Assembly (NCBI RefSeq): GCF_020880815.1
Contig: NZ_JAJITD010000018.1
Location: 99,329-163,328, forward strand
Length of the DNA: 64,000 nt
From: Paraburkholderia sejongensis
GTDB taxonomy: Bacteria > Pseudomonadota > Gammaproteobacteria > Burkholderiales > Burkholderiaceae
Direction of reading: 5' to 3'
How positions within the stretch are numbered: position 1 is the stretch's first letter; every line of letters starts with the position of its first letter. The notes beneath the pieces are model-generated. The model ran no database searches. It was not told where the DNA came from and saw nothing but the letters and a program-made list of their open reading frames with translations. Made by a program: the position numbers and the translations under genes. Shown one piece after another: positions 17,269 through 25,777 of the stretch.

Positions 17269-18024
17269 TCACCGCCGCTGCGCCCTCGCCGCTCGCTCGC
17301 GCAACCACACCACCAAACGCCAGCCGAGCAGCGCGATCATGATCGCGCCGTAAATCTTCGGCAGCAGCAGATCGTGCTTGCCGGCCTTCATCCACCAGAA
17401 GTGCAGTATCGCGAGCGCACCGATCGCGTAAATCGAACGATGCAGCGTCTGCCAGCGTCGTCCGAGCTTGCGCACCATCGCGCGCGGCGAGGTCGCGGCG
17501 AGCGCGATCAGCAGCACGAACCCGGCGAAGCCGACGGTGATGAACGGCCGCTTGCCGATGTCCTTCAGGATCGCCGCGAGATCGAACCACTTGTCGAACC
17601 ACAGATATGTGGTGAAGTGCAGCGTCGCGTAGAAGAACGCGTAGAGCCCGAGCATGCGCCGCAAGCGCACGAACGCGGCGACGCCGGTCAGGCGGCGCAA
17701 CGGCGTGACCGCCAGCGTGATGCACAAAAACACCAGCGTCCACAGGCCGGTCGAGCGCGTGATGAATTCGATCGGATTCGCGCCGAGCCGGTCGGTCACG
17801 CCGAACAGCACGAGACGCGCAAGCGGATACAGCGCCGCGACGAACACCACGACTTTCGCCGGCACGATCCAGCGCGCGCCGCCAGCGGCCCGTTGCGCGG
17901 TCCCTGCGGACGCCGCCGACGCCGCCGTCGCTGTGGACGCACCGCGCGCACGCGCCGCCGCGCGTGTCGCCAGCGGTTCGCCCCGTGTCGCAGGCGGAGT
18001 CGCAGGTTGGGTGTCGGAAGCCAT
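17269..18024 (-). CDS. msrQ: Heme-binding membrane subunit MsrQ of the periplasmic Met-sulfoxide reductase
   Basis: A 251-residue inner-membrane b-type cytochrome that passes electrons from the quinone pool to MsrP. About six membrane helices are visible from residue 50 on, with heme-ligand histidines in YATLHFTTYLWFD and in LHRSIYAIGALAILHFWW. The first ~45 residues are Ala/Arg/Thr-rich and probably disordered, longer than in E. coli MsrQ. It starts ten bases after the msrP stop, so the pair is an operon. Confidence 0.92.
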   Translation of the reverse strand: MASDTQPATPPATRGEPLATRAAARARGASTATAASAASAGTAQRAAGGARWIVPAKVVVFVAALYPLARLVLFGVTDRLGANPIEFITRSTGLWTLVFLCITLAVTPLRRLTGVAAFVRLRRMLGLYAFFYATLHFTTYLWFDKWFDLAAILKDIGKRPFITVGFAGFVLLIALAATSPRAMVRKLGRRWQTLHRSIYAIGALAILHFWWMKAGKHDLLLPKIYGAIMIALLGWRLVVWLRERAARAQRR

Positions 18025-18034
18025 TATCTAAGCC

Positions 18035-19030
18035 TCAGAAGTTCTTCTTCAGGTCCATGCCCTGATACAGCGACGCGACCTGATCGCCATAGCCGTTGAA
18101 CATCAGCGTCTTGCGCTTCGGCGTGAAAAAGCCGTCTTCGCCGATGCGCCTCTCGGTCGCCTGGCTCCAGCGCGGATGATCGACGTTGGGGTTCACGTTC
18201 GAATAGAAGCCGTACTCGTTCGCAGCATAGGTATTCCAGCTGGTCGGCGGCTGCTTTTCGACGAAGCGGATCTTCACCAGCGACTTCGCGCTCTTGAAGC
18301 CGTACTTCCAGGGCACCACGACGCGCACCGGCGCGCCGTTCTGATTCGGCAGCACCTGACCGTAGACGCCCATCGTCAGCAGCGTCAGCGGGTTCATCGC
18401 TTCGTCCATCCGCAGACCTTCCGAGTACGGCCAGTCGAGCACCGGCGTTGATAGTCCGGGCATCTGCGACTGATCGGCCAGCGTGATGAACTGCACGTAT
18501 TTCGCGTTGCCGGTCGGCTCCACGCGCTTGATCAGCTCCGCGAGCGGCACGCCGACCCACGGAATCACCATCGACCATCCTTCGACGCAACGCAGCCGGT
18601 ACACCCGTTCCTCGAGCGGCGCGAGCTTCAGCAGCTCATCGAGGTCGTACACCTTCGGATTCCTGATCGCGCCCTCGACGCTGACCTTCCACGGCCGCGG
18701 CCGCAACGAGCCGGCGTTTTGCGCGGGATCGGATTTGTCGGTGCCGAACTCGTAGAAGTTGTTGTACGTCGTGATGTCCTTGAACGGCGTGACCTTGTCG
18801 AGCGCGACGAACTTCGCGTTGGTCTTCGCCGCCAGTTTCTGCGCCTTCGGGTCCGGCGACGAGTACTCGGCGAGCGCCTCGCCGCTCACGCCGATCAGGC
18901 TGCCGAGCGCCATCGCGCCGGCCGCCTGCAGGATGCGCCGGCGGTTCTCGAATACGTGTTGCGGGGTGATTTCGCTGCGCGCGATGTCATCGCCGGTCAG
19001 TTGAATTCTGTCGCTTCGCTTGATCCACAT
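18035..19030 (-). CDS. msrP: Molybdopterin catalytic subunit MsrP of the periplasmic Met-sulfoxide reductase
   Basis: A 331-residue Tat-exported molybdoenzyme that repairs methionine sulfoxide in envelope proteins. The twin-arginine signal NRRRIL starts at residue 29 and precedes a hydrophobic stretch (AAGAMALGSLIG). The molybdenum ligand is Cys148 in YRLRCVEGWSMVIPW. The start ATG at 19030 follows AAGGAG; longer upstream frames lack a Tat signal at the right distance. It is the first gene of msrP-msrQ. Confidence 0.95.
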   Translation of the reverse strand: MWIKRSDRIQLTGDDIARSEITPQHVFENRRRILQAAGAMALGSLIGVSGEALAEYSSPDPKAQKLAAKTNAKFVALDKVTPFKDITTYNNFYEFGTDKSDPAQNAGSLRPRPWKVSVEGAIRNPKVYDLDELLKLAPLEERVYRLRCVEGWSMVIPWVGVPLAELIKRVEPTGNAKYVQFITLADQSQMPGLSTPVLDWPYSEGLRMDEAMNPLTLLTMGVYGQVLPNQNGAPVRVVVPWKYGFKSAKSLVKIRFVEKQPPTSWNTYAANEYGFYSNVNPNVDHPRWSQATERRIGEDGFFTPKRKTLMFNGYGDQVASLYQGMDLKKNF

Positions 19031-19177
19031 CGTGCTGCTCCTTGCCGGCCCCGCCGCTCGCTGCGGCTCGCGGGGCCTGTGTGGTGATCGTCCGTTCGCA
19101 GACATCCGTGCTGCGCGGACCATACGTAGGTGCTCGATGGGTGAACACGGGCACGCAACGAATATTCCTTTGGCCAT

Positions 19178-19211
19178 AAAAAAACCGCCGGTGCAAAGCA
19201 CGCGGCGGTTT
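19178..19211 (-). terminator. Terminator of the resB-ccsB operon
   Basis: On the minus strand the arms AAACCGCCG (19211-19203) and CGGCGGTTT (19190-19182) are followed by a run of T. It lies downstream of ccsB and before msrP. Confidence 0.88.
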
Positions 19212-19244
19212 CGATCGACTGTTGCCGATACGACGCGGCAGCGC

Positions 19245-20453
19245 TTACAGCTTGCCGTAGCTATGCAGGCCCGACAGGAACATGTTCACGCCGAGGAACG
19301 CGAAGGTCGTGACCAGCAGGCCGGTCAGCGCCCACCATGCGGCGACCGCGCCGCGCAGGCCCTTCATCAGACGCATGTGCAGCCACGCAGCGTAGTTCAA
19401 CCACACGATCAGCGCCCACGTTTCCTTCGGGTCCCAGCTCCAGTAGCCGCCCCAGGCTTCCGCGGCCCACAGCGCGCCGAGAATCGTCGCGATCGTGAAA
19501 AACGCGAAGCCGACCGCGATCGACTTGTACATAACGTCGTCCAGCACCTCGAGCGCCGGCAGTCGATCGCTGAGCACGCCGCGCTCCTTCGCCAGATACG
19601 CGACCGCGACCATCGCCGACAACGCGAAGCTGCCATAACCGATGAAGTTCGCCGGCACGTGGATCTTCATCCACCAGCTTTGCAGCGCCGGCACGAGCGG
19701 CTGGATCTGCTGCGCGTCGCGCGCCACCGAGTACCACATCAGGAAGCCGACCGCCGCGCTGATCACCAGCAGCACGAACGCGCCGAGCGCGCGCGTGTTG
19801 TAGTGCTGTTCATAGTACAGATAGAACAGCGCGGTGATCAGGCTGAACAGCACGAATACTTCATACAGATTCGAGATCGGAATATGGCCGACGTCGGAGC
19901 CGATCAGGTACGACTCGTACCAGCGCACCATCAGCCCGACGAAGCCCATCAGCACCGCGACCCACGTCATCTTCGAGCCGATCGCCGCGCCGGTCGGCGA
20001 GCGCGACAGCAACCCGATCCAGTAGAACACGGTCGCGAATACGAACAGCGCGCTCATCCACAGGATCGCGGACTGGCTCGACAGGAAGTACTTGAGAAAG
20101 AACGCGGTATCCGCGCGGCTCAGATCGCCCTGGTAAATCTGAATGGCCAGCAGCGACAGCGCGGCAATCCCGACCATCAGCGGCCGCACCGGTTTCCAGC
20201 GCCAGCCGAGCACGACGAACACCGGCACCGAGCACACCAGCACAAGCTTGTCGTAGTAATTCATGAACGGGTGATAGCGCGACAGCGCAAACCCGGCACC
20301 CGCGACGAGCAGCAGCGCAAACAGCCAGTCGAAGATGCCGAGCCGTTTCAGGAACGGCCGGTCGTCGTATTGCGCCAGTTCGGGCAGAGCGCCCGCGAAC
20401 GCCTTGTCGGCGCGCTTGGCGGAAGAGGATGAGGAAACCTGAGTCAAGTCCAT
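19245..20453 (-). CDS. ccsB: Cytochrome c biogenesis protein CcsB (CcsA/ResC type)
   Basis: A 402-residue multi-pass membrane protein of the System II cytochrome c maturation machinery. It forms, with ResB, the heme exporter and synthase that attaches heme to CxxCH apocytochromes. The heme-handling WWD-type signature is WGGYWSWDPKETWALIVWL, and histidines predicted to ligate heme lie in flanking helices (KIHVPANFIGYG, AAWLHMRL). It begins five bases after the resB stop. The cytochrome c4 gene just upstream of resB is a likely substrate. Confidence 0.95.
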   Translation of the reverse strand: MDLTQVSSSSSAKRADKAFAGALPELAQYDDRPFLKRLGIFDWLFALLLVAGAGFALSRYHPFMNYYDKLVLVCSVPVFVVLGWRWKPVRPLMVGIAALSLLAIQIYQGDLSRADTAFFLKYFLSSQSAILWMSALFVFATVFYWIGLLSRSPTGAAIGSKMTWVAVLMGFVGLMVRWYESYLIGSDVGHIPISNLYEVFVLFSLITALFYLYYEQHYNTRALGAFVLLVISAAVGFLMWYSVARDAQQIQPLVPALQSWWMKIHVPANFIGYGSFALSAMVAVAYLAKERGVLSDRLPALEVLDDVMYKSIAVGFAFFTIATILGALWAAEAWGGYWSWDPKETWALIVWLNYAAWLHMRLMKGLRGAVAAWWALTGLLVTTFAFLGVNMFLSGLHSYGKL

Positions 20454-20457
20454 GATC

Positions 20458-22680
20458 TTACCGGGTCGAATCCTGTGAGCTTGCGTGCGGCGCGGCGGCC
20501 TGGGCGGCCTGGGCGGACGGGGCGGCGGCGTCGGCTGCTTCGATGAGCTTCGCGCCGAGCGCGTTGCCCACGGCGTCGCGCGTCTGGACGAACTCTTTTT
20601 CGAAGTCGAGCGTCTTGCGTGCGCTCGACATCGCCATCACGACGCTGGTGCCGTGGTCCGTGTCCTTGAGCCAGAACCACAGCCGGCGTTCGCGCACGTA
20701 GAACATCGAGAAGATGCCCAATACGAGAAGCAGGCTGCCAAGATACACGACTTTTTTGCCCGGCGCGCGCGTCAACTGAAATACCGAAGCTTGCACCTGC
20801 TTGAAGGAGTCAAGCTGCAAATAGACCGGCGATCCATACAGAAAGCTGTCGGATATCGCATTCAGCGAACTCTGGATGAAGCGGCTCGATTCCGCGTTGG
20901 CCGCGGCGGCGGGCTCGCCGAGCTGCTGGCGCGACAGTTGCCACAGATCCCACGTCACGCCTTCCAGCATGCGCAGCAGCAAGCCCGCGGCCTTCTCCTG
21001 CTCGCCCTTCGGCACCGACCGGTCGATAAAGCCGGCGATCGCCTGGAAGCCGCCGAGCGTCTCGCCGTTCGGCATCTTCATGCTGGCGTCGGCGCCCGAG
21101 AACAGGGTCAATACGCGCGATGCGCTTTCTTCCAGATGCTGCTGCAGTTCCGGGTTCGAGCCGGGCACCGAGCGCTGGGCGAACTGGTGCGCGGCGGTGG
21201 CCCGCATCGCCGGGTCTTCGAGAGTCGCGCGCAGGTGCATCCATTCGTTCAGCGAGCCGCCGCTGTCGGCGGGGATGCGCAGATAGCGGAACGGGTCGTT
21301 CGGATTCATGCGCATGCCGGCGAGGAACGTCTTTTCGCCGTTCACGTCGACCGGCAGCATGTAGTTGTTGTACTCGCGCGCCTGGCCGTCCTTGCCGCGA
21401 ATCTTGTACTGCACCGACGGGCCGACGTTGTGCAGATCGAGCGGTTTCGAGGTCTTCGCGCCGGAGCCGAGACGCTCGTCGAACGCTTCCTTCAGCGAGC
21501 GGTGCGCGGCGACCCCGCGTGCGTCGTTCTGGCCGTTGCCGTTCGAGATGTTTTCGACGTTGATCGCGCGGAAGTCGGTGAATTCGACGGTCTGGCCGTC
21601 GGCGAGCGCCGTGGCCGTGCTCAACGGCGCAGTGCCGCCGATCGTGCCGCCGAACGGCGCGGTCTTCGCGCTGGCGCCGGTCATCGGGTATGCGGTCATC
21701 TGCATCTGCGAGCCGCCGTCCTGGAAGCTCGACTGATAGATCGACACGCCGTCGTATTCGAACGGCTTGTTGACCTCGATGCGCGCCGGCACGCGCGCAC
21801 CCGTCTTGTGGTCGATCACGACGATATCGCTGGCGAACAGCTTCGGCATGCCGGTCGTGTAGTAATCGACGATGAACTTGTTCAGCTCGATCGAAAACGG
21901 CAGGTCCTGGATCAGCGAGCCGTTCGGCTGGTTCAGGATCGCGGTCGACACGTGCTGGCCTTCCGGCACCCACGCGTAGCCGCGGAACGTCGGGTTCGAC
22001 TGCGATAGCCGGTGCTCGGGCGGGATCTCACTGATCATCGTGTTCGCGTTGATCGGCGACTTGTCGAACAGCCACATCTGCAGCTTGACCGGCAGATTGC
22101 TATCGAGCAGACCGCCGAGACAGATCACGACGATCGCGAGGTGCGCGGAGATATAACCGAACCTCGTCAGCGCGCCGCGCTTCGCGGCGATCAGCGTCGC
22201 CCCTTCCGACTCGCGCGTGACGAACTTGTAGCCGAGCTTCGCCGACAGCTTGCCGAGCACCGCCGCGGTTTGCACGCGCGTGCCGTGCACCGCGAACTCG
22301 CCCTTGTGATGAAACGCGCGCAGGCTGCCTTCGCGGACCTTGTCCTTCCAGCTTTTCGCGTCGGCGAGCATCTTCGGCGCATTGCGGATCACGCACAGCG
22401 ACACCGACACCATCAGAAAGCCGAGGATCAGCATGAACCACCACGAGCTGTACACCGTGTACAGGCTCAGCGCGCGGAAGATGTCCGCCCAGAACGGGCC
22501 GAACTGGTTGACGTAGTTGGGGTAGGGATCGTCCTGCGTAAGGACGGTGCCGATTATGCTGGCGATCGACAGAATCACGAGCAGCGCGATGGCGAAACGC
22601 ATCGAACTCAGGAGCTCGATGATGCTGCGCGTGACGCGATTGCCCGACTTCGACTGCAGACCCGACGTGGTGACGCTCAT
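20458..22680 (-). CDS. resB: Cytochrome c biogenesis protein ResB (Ccs1 type)
   Basis: A 740-residue membrane protein, partner of CcsB in System II heme delivery. Near the N-terminus are helices such as SMRFAIALLVILSIASIIGTVL and SSWWFMLILGFLMVSVSLCVI, then a third near residue 180. A large periplasmic region runs to about residue 640, containing family blocks EVNKPFEYDGVSIYQSSFQDGG and RYLRIPADSGGSLNEWM. The last membrane helix is VVYLGSLLLVLGIFSMFYV. The C-terminal ~70 residues are cytoplasmic and Ala/Gln-rich. It is the first gene of the resB-ccsB operon. Confidence 0.95.
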   Translation of the reverse strand: MSVTTSGLQSKSGNRVTRSIIELLSSMRFAIALLVILSIASIIGTVLTQDDPYPNYVNQFGPFWADIFRALSLYTVYSSWWFMLILGFLMVSVSLCVIRNAPKMLADAKSWKDKVREGSLRAFHHKGEFAVHGTRVQTAAVLGKLSAKLGYKFVTRESEGATLIAAKRGALTRFGYISAHLAIVVICLGGLLDSNLPVKLQMWLFDKSPINANTMISEIPPEHRLSQSNPTFRGYAWVPEGQHVSTAILNQPNGSLIQDLPFSIELNKFIVDYYTTGMPKLFASDIVVIDHKTGARVPARIEVNKPFEYDGVSIYQSSFQDGGSQMQMTAYPMTGASAKTAPFGGTIGGTAPLSTATALADGQTVEFTDFRAINVENISNGNGQNDARGVAAHRSLKEAFDERLGSGAKTSKPLDLHNVGPSVQYKIRGKDGQAREYNNYMLPVDVNGEKTFLAGMRMNPNDPFRYLRIPADSGGSLNEWMHLRATLEDPAMRATAAHQFAQRSVPGSNPELQQHLEESASRVLTLFSGADASMKMPNGETLGGFQAIAGFIDRSVPKGEQEKAAGLLLRMLEGVTWDLWQLSRQQLGEPAAAANAESSRFIQSSLNAISDSFLYGSPVYLQLDSFKQVQASVFQLTRAPGKKVVYLGSLLLVLGIFSMFYVRERRLWFWLKDTDHGTSVVMAMSSARKTLDFEKEFVQTRDAVGNALGAKLIEAADAAAPSAQAAQAAAPHASSQDSTR

Positions 22681-22700
22681 TCAAACTCCGACTGAACAGC

Positions 22701-22744
22701 AAAAAAGGGTGAAGGGCTGTCGTAGCCACGACGCCCTCACCCTT
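22701..22744 (-). terminator. Terminator of the cytochrome c4 gene
   Basis: On the minus strand the arm AAAAGGGTGAGGGC pairs with GCCCTTCACCCTTTT (one bulged base) and is followed by more T. It lies between the cytochrome c4 stop and the resB start. Confidence 0.85.
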
Positions 22745-22823
22745 TTCTTGTTTTCCCGGCCTTGCGAGGCCGGTTGCATTGCGCGCGCGGACCGCTTACC
22801 GCAGCCCGCTCAGGGCAGTCCAC

Positions 22824-23477
22824 TTAACGTAGACCCGCGATGTAATCCGCAACTGCCTTGATCTCGTTGTCCGACAGACGTGATGCTATCGCATGCATCG
22901 CGTCGTTGTTATTACGCGCGCCCGGACCCTGGGTGAACGCGGCAAGCTGCGCGACCGAATATTCGGCCCACTGTCCCGACAGGCGCGGATACTGGATCGG
23001 AATGCCTTGGCCCGTGGGCCCGTGGCAGCTTGCGCAGGCCGGCACGCCGCGATCCGCAATCCCGCCGCGATAAATCTGCTGACCGAGTGCGACGGTGGCC
23101 TTGTTATGCGCATAGCCCGGCTTCGGCGTTTGCGTCGAGAAATAGGCCGCGACGTTGATCATGTCCTGGTCGGAAAGCGCAGCGGCCATGCCCGCCATGA
23201 TCGCGTTGTTGCGCGCGGGCTGCCTGGCCCCCGGCTGCGTCTTGAAATCTCTGAGTTGCTTGACGAGATACTCGGGGTGTTGACCCGCCAGTTTCGGATA
23301 GGCGCCGCCGGCACTGTTGCCGTCCGCGCCGTGGCACGACGCGCATACCTGTACCGCGATTGCCTGTCCCCGATTGATGTCCGGCTTTGCCGGTTCTGCT
23401 GCTCGTGCCTGAATTGCCAAACCTGAAAGACCTGCCGCTACATGAAGCACTATCAGAGTCTTGCTCAGTCGATTCAT
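22824..23477 (-). CDS. Di-heme cytochrome c4
   Basis: A 217-residue periplasmic electron carrier with two CxxCH heme sites, both CASCH, one per half (about residues 41-45 and 137-141). The halves look like a tandem duplication: each has a CASCH-G motif, then YPKLAGQHPEY or YPRLSGQWAEY, then a methionine heme-ligand region. A signal peptide ends at RARA-AEP near residue 26. The start ATG at 23477 is chosen because it gives the signal peptide directly. It is expressed toward resB-ccsB but has its own terminator. It is likely to feed electrons to a terminal oxidase. Confidence 0.92.
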   Translation of the reverse strand: MNRLSKTLIVLHVAAGLSGLAIQARAAEPAKPDINRGQAIAVQVCASCHGADGNSAGGAYPKLAGQHPEYLVKQLRDFKTQPGARQPARNNAIMAGMAAALSDQDMINVAAYFSTQTPKPGYAHNKATVALGQQIYRGGIADRGVPACASCHGPTGQGIPIQYPRLSGQWAEYSVAQLAAFTQGPGARNNNDAMHAIASRLSDNEIKAVADYIAGLR

Positions 23478-23603
23478 TCGCACACCCTGTCTCGTCTTGT
23501 GGGATTTTAGAGGTTTTGCAAAATACGACGACGGCGACCAGGTGACCGCCAGGAGCCGCCAAGGCACGTGGGGCGGGCTCCTCAGGTTTTCAGTAAACCG
23601 TCG

Positions 23604-23615
23604 TATTGTACAATA
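23604..23615. promoter_or_regulatory. Palindromic -10-like element between cytochrome c4 and engB
   Basis: TATTGTACAATA is a perfect 12-base palindrome that provides a TACAAT -10-like box on either strand. It lies 83 bases before engB and 127 bases before the cytochrome c4 start. A weak TTTTCA lies 16 bases upstream on the plus strand. Confidence 0.35.
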
Positions 23616-23697
23616 ACTCGCTAATCGCTAAGACGCCAGTCGGGCTTGACCCCGTTGCCGTTCTGGACTTTCCGGCGTCTCCAATCTGGCCTCCATC

Positions 23698-24348
23698 ATG
23701 CCCTTCCTGCTCCACGAATCCCGCTTCTTCACGACCGTCAATCATCTGCGCGACCTGCCCGCGACCGCACAACCCGAGATCGCCTTTGCGGGGCGTTCGA
23801 ACGCCGGCAAGTCGACCGCAATCAATCTGCTCTGCAATCAGAAGCGGCTTGCGTTCGCGAGTAAGACACCGGGGCGCACCCAGCACATCAATTATTTTTC
23901 GGTCGGCAAGGCGGACGATCCGACCGCCTATCTGGTCGACCTGCCCGGCTACGGCTACGCGGAAGTGCCGGGCGCGGCGAAGGCGCACTGGGAAACGCTG
24001 CTGTCCACCTATCTGCAATCGCGCTCGCAGCTGCGCGGCATGATCCTGATGATGGACTCGCGCCGCCCGTTGACCGAGCTGGATCGCCGCATGATCGAGT
24101 GGTTCGCACCGACCGGCAAGCCGATCCACACGCTGCTCACGAAGTGCGACAAGTTGACGCGACAGGAGAGCGTGAATTCGCTGCGGGCCGCGCAGAAAGG
24201 TCTCGCCGAATACCGGGCCGCAGGCTACCGCGGTGAGCTGACCGCGCAGCTTTTCTCAGCGCTCAAGCGCGTCGGACTCGACGAAGCGCATGCGCTGATC
24301 GAAAGCTGGCTGATTCCCGACGCGGCGGGCGCCGCAGAGCAGAGCTAG
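23698..24348 (+). CDS. engB: Ribosome biogenesis GTPase EngB (YihA/YsxC)
   Basis: A 216-residue TrmE-Era-type GTPase needed for 50S subunit maturation. G1 is GRSNAGKST at 32-40, the G2 Thr lies in SKTPGRTQHINYF, G3 is DLPGYGYA, and G4 is TKCD. Length is normal. The start ATG at 23698 gives the usual family N-terminus (FLLHESRFFTT). It is divergent from the cytochrome c4 gene. Downstream it faces a minus-strand terminator that does not belong to it. Confidence 0.95.
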   Translation: MPFLLHESRFFTTVNHLRDLPATAQPEIAFAGRSNAGKSTAINLLCNQKRLAFASKTPGRTQHINYFSVGKADDPTAYLVDLPGYGYAEVPGAAKAHWETLLSTYLQSRSQLRGMILMMDSRRPLTELDRRMIEWFAPTGKPIHTLLTKCDKLTRQESVNSLRAAQKGLAEYRAAGYRGELTAQLFSALKRVGLDEAHALIESWLIPDAAGAAEQS

Positions 24349-24439
24349 GCTGCCGACGAAACTTCCTTCAGGGCGGAATGATTCGATTCGCGCGGAAGCG
24401 TGGAAACGCGCGCGAAGGCGCGCTGTTTCGGCCGCCCAT

Positions 24440-24466
24440 AAAAAAACCCGCCGCTTGAACGGCGGG
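24440..24466 (-). terminator. Minus-strand terminator in the engB-hemB gap
   Basis: Arms CCCGCCG (24466-24460) and CGGCGGG (24453-24447) close a six-base loop and are followed by seven T on the minus strand. On the plus strand no T run follows, so it does not serve engB. Confidence 0.85.
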
Positions 24467-24547
24467 TCAAACAGCCTAATCGAAAAACGACAGGCACCCG
24501 CTCAGGGAGGAGAAGCGGGGAGGTCAGCGCCAGGCGCCTTGCTCGAT
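24440..24547 (-). ncRNA. Candidate small RNA with an exposed CUCCUCCC loop
   Basis: The engB-hemB gap (24349-24637) has a strong intrinsic terminator facing the minus strand although no minus-strand gene lies upstream of it. Reading from about 24547, the RNA would be roughly 105 bases: a GC-rich 5' part, a hairpin with arms CCCGCT/AGCGGG (24519-24514 and 24502-24497) that presents UCUCCUCCCUG in its loop, a U-rich single strand (GUCGUUUUUCGAUU) resembling an Hfq site, and the terminator. The loop is complementary to Shine-Dalgarno sequences. A -10-like TATCAT (24557-24552) precedes it; the -35 region is poor. A 72-codon frame crosses the area but lacks any family features. Confidence 0.45.
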
Positions 24548-24637
24548 CGGTATGATATACCATTGTCTCGAAAAGTTTCCGGGAGCGGAGCCAGGCGTTA
24601 TTTGTCCACTCCTCACATCCACGATCCTCGATTCGAT

Positions 24638-25636
24638 ATGAGCTTCTACCCGCACTACCGTCCGCGCCGCATGCGCCGTGACGACTTCTCGCGTCGTCTG
24701 ATGCGCGAAAACCTCCTCACCACCAACGACCTGATTTACCCCGTATTCATCGTCGAAGGCACGAACGTGCGTCAGGCCGTGCCGTCGATGCCTGGCGTCG
24801 AGCGCGTGTCGGTCGATCTGCTGATGGGCGTCGCCGAACAGTGCGTCGAACTGGGCGTGCCGGTGCTGTCGCTGTTTCCCGCGATCGAACCGTCGCTGAA
24901 AACGCCCGATGGCCGCGAAGCGACGAACCCCGCCGGCCTGATCCCGCGCGCGGTGCGCGAACTCAAAAAGCACTTCCCCGACCTCGGCGTGCTCACCGAC
25001 GTCGCACTCGATCCGTACACGAGCCACGGCCAGGATGGCGTGCTCGACGCAGCCGGTTACGTGATGAACGACGAAACCGTCGAGATCCTCGTCGCCCAGG
25101 CGCGCGCGCAGGCTGAAGCCGGCGTGGACATCGTCGCGCCGTCGGACATGATGGACGGCCGCATCGGTTCGATCCGCGGGATGCTCGAAAGCGAGAACCA
25201 CATCCATACGCGGATCATGGCGTACGCGGCGAAGTTCGCTTCGGCGTTCTACGGTCCGTTCCGCGATGCCGTCGGTTCTGCGACGAACCTCGGCAAGAGC
25301 AACAAGATGACCTATCAGATGGACCCGGCCAATTCGAACGAAGCGCTGCGCGAAGTGGAAGCGGACATCAACGAAGGCGCGGACATGGTGATGGTCAAAC
25401 CGGGCATGCCGTATCTGGACATCGTGCGGCGCGTGAAGGACGAGTTCCAGTTCCCGACCTACGTGTACCAGGTGAGCGGCGAATACGCGATGCTGAAGGC
25501 CGCCGCACAGAACGGTTGGCTGGATCACGACAAGGTGATGATGGAATCGCTACTGGCGTTCAAGCGGGCCGGCGCGGATGGCGTGCTGACCTATTTCGCG
25601 CTCGATGCGGCGCGGATCCTGCGCGATCAGAAGTAA
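24638..25636 (+). CDS. hemB: Delta-aminolevulinic acid dehydratase (porphobilinogen synthase)
   Basis: A 332-residue enzyme that condenses two 5-aminolevulinates into porphobilinogen in heme synthesis. Schiff-base lysines lie in FRDAVGSATNLGKSNKMTYQMDP and in DMVMVKPGMPYLDI. The position where zinc enzymes carry a cysteine triad reads DVALDPYTSHGQDG, with Asp instead, so this is the magnesium-dependent type known from Pseudomonas. The start ATG at 24638 (MSFYPHYRPRRMRR) is the family start; the longer upstream frame looks non-coding. A strong terminator follows. Confidence 0.97.
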   Translation: MSFYPHYRPRRMRRDDFSRRLMRENLLTTNDLIYPVFIVEGTNVRQAVPSMPGVERVSVDLLMGVAEQCVELGVPVLSLFPAIEPSLKTPDGREATNPAGLIPRAVRELKKHFPDLGVLTDVALDPYTSHGQDGVLDAAGYVMNDETVEILVAQARAQAEAGVDIVAPSDMMDGRIGSIRGMLESENHIHTRIMAYAAKFASAFYGPFRDAVGSATNLGKSNKMTYQMDPANSNEALREVEADINEGADMVMVKPGMPYLDIVRRVKDEFQFPTYVYQVSGEYAMLKAAAQNGWLDHDKVMMESLLAFKRAGADGVLTYFALDAARILRDQK

Positions 25637-25676
25637 GCCCGGGCGCGGATCGTTCGCGCGCGGCTGTCAAAACAAA

Positions 25677-25714
25677 AAACGGAGGCGGACCTACTGGTCT
25701 GCCTCCGTTTTTTT
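25677..25714. terminator. Bidirectional terminator between hemB and dsbD
   Basis: Arms of 15 bases (25677-25691 and 25696-25710, one G-U pair) close a TACT loop and are followed by T runs on both strands. It ends hemB and, from the other side, dsbD. Confidence 0.92.
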
Positions 25715-25777
25715 ATCGTGCCCTTCTTCTAGCCACGTGGCCCCCGAGCGCGCTGCGTTGCGCCCGGCGCGGCTCGA

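Noticed and set aside
24345..24563. A 72-codon minus-strand frame in the engB-hemB gap
   Set aside because: Its composition is not protein-like, it lacks a ribosome site, and it runs through the terminator stem. A small RNA explains the region better.
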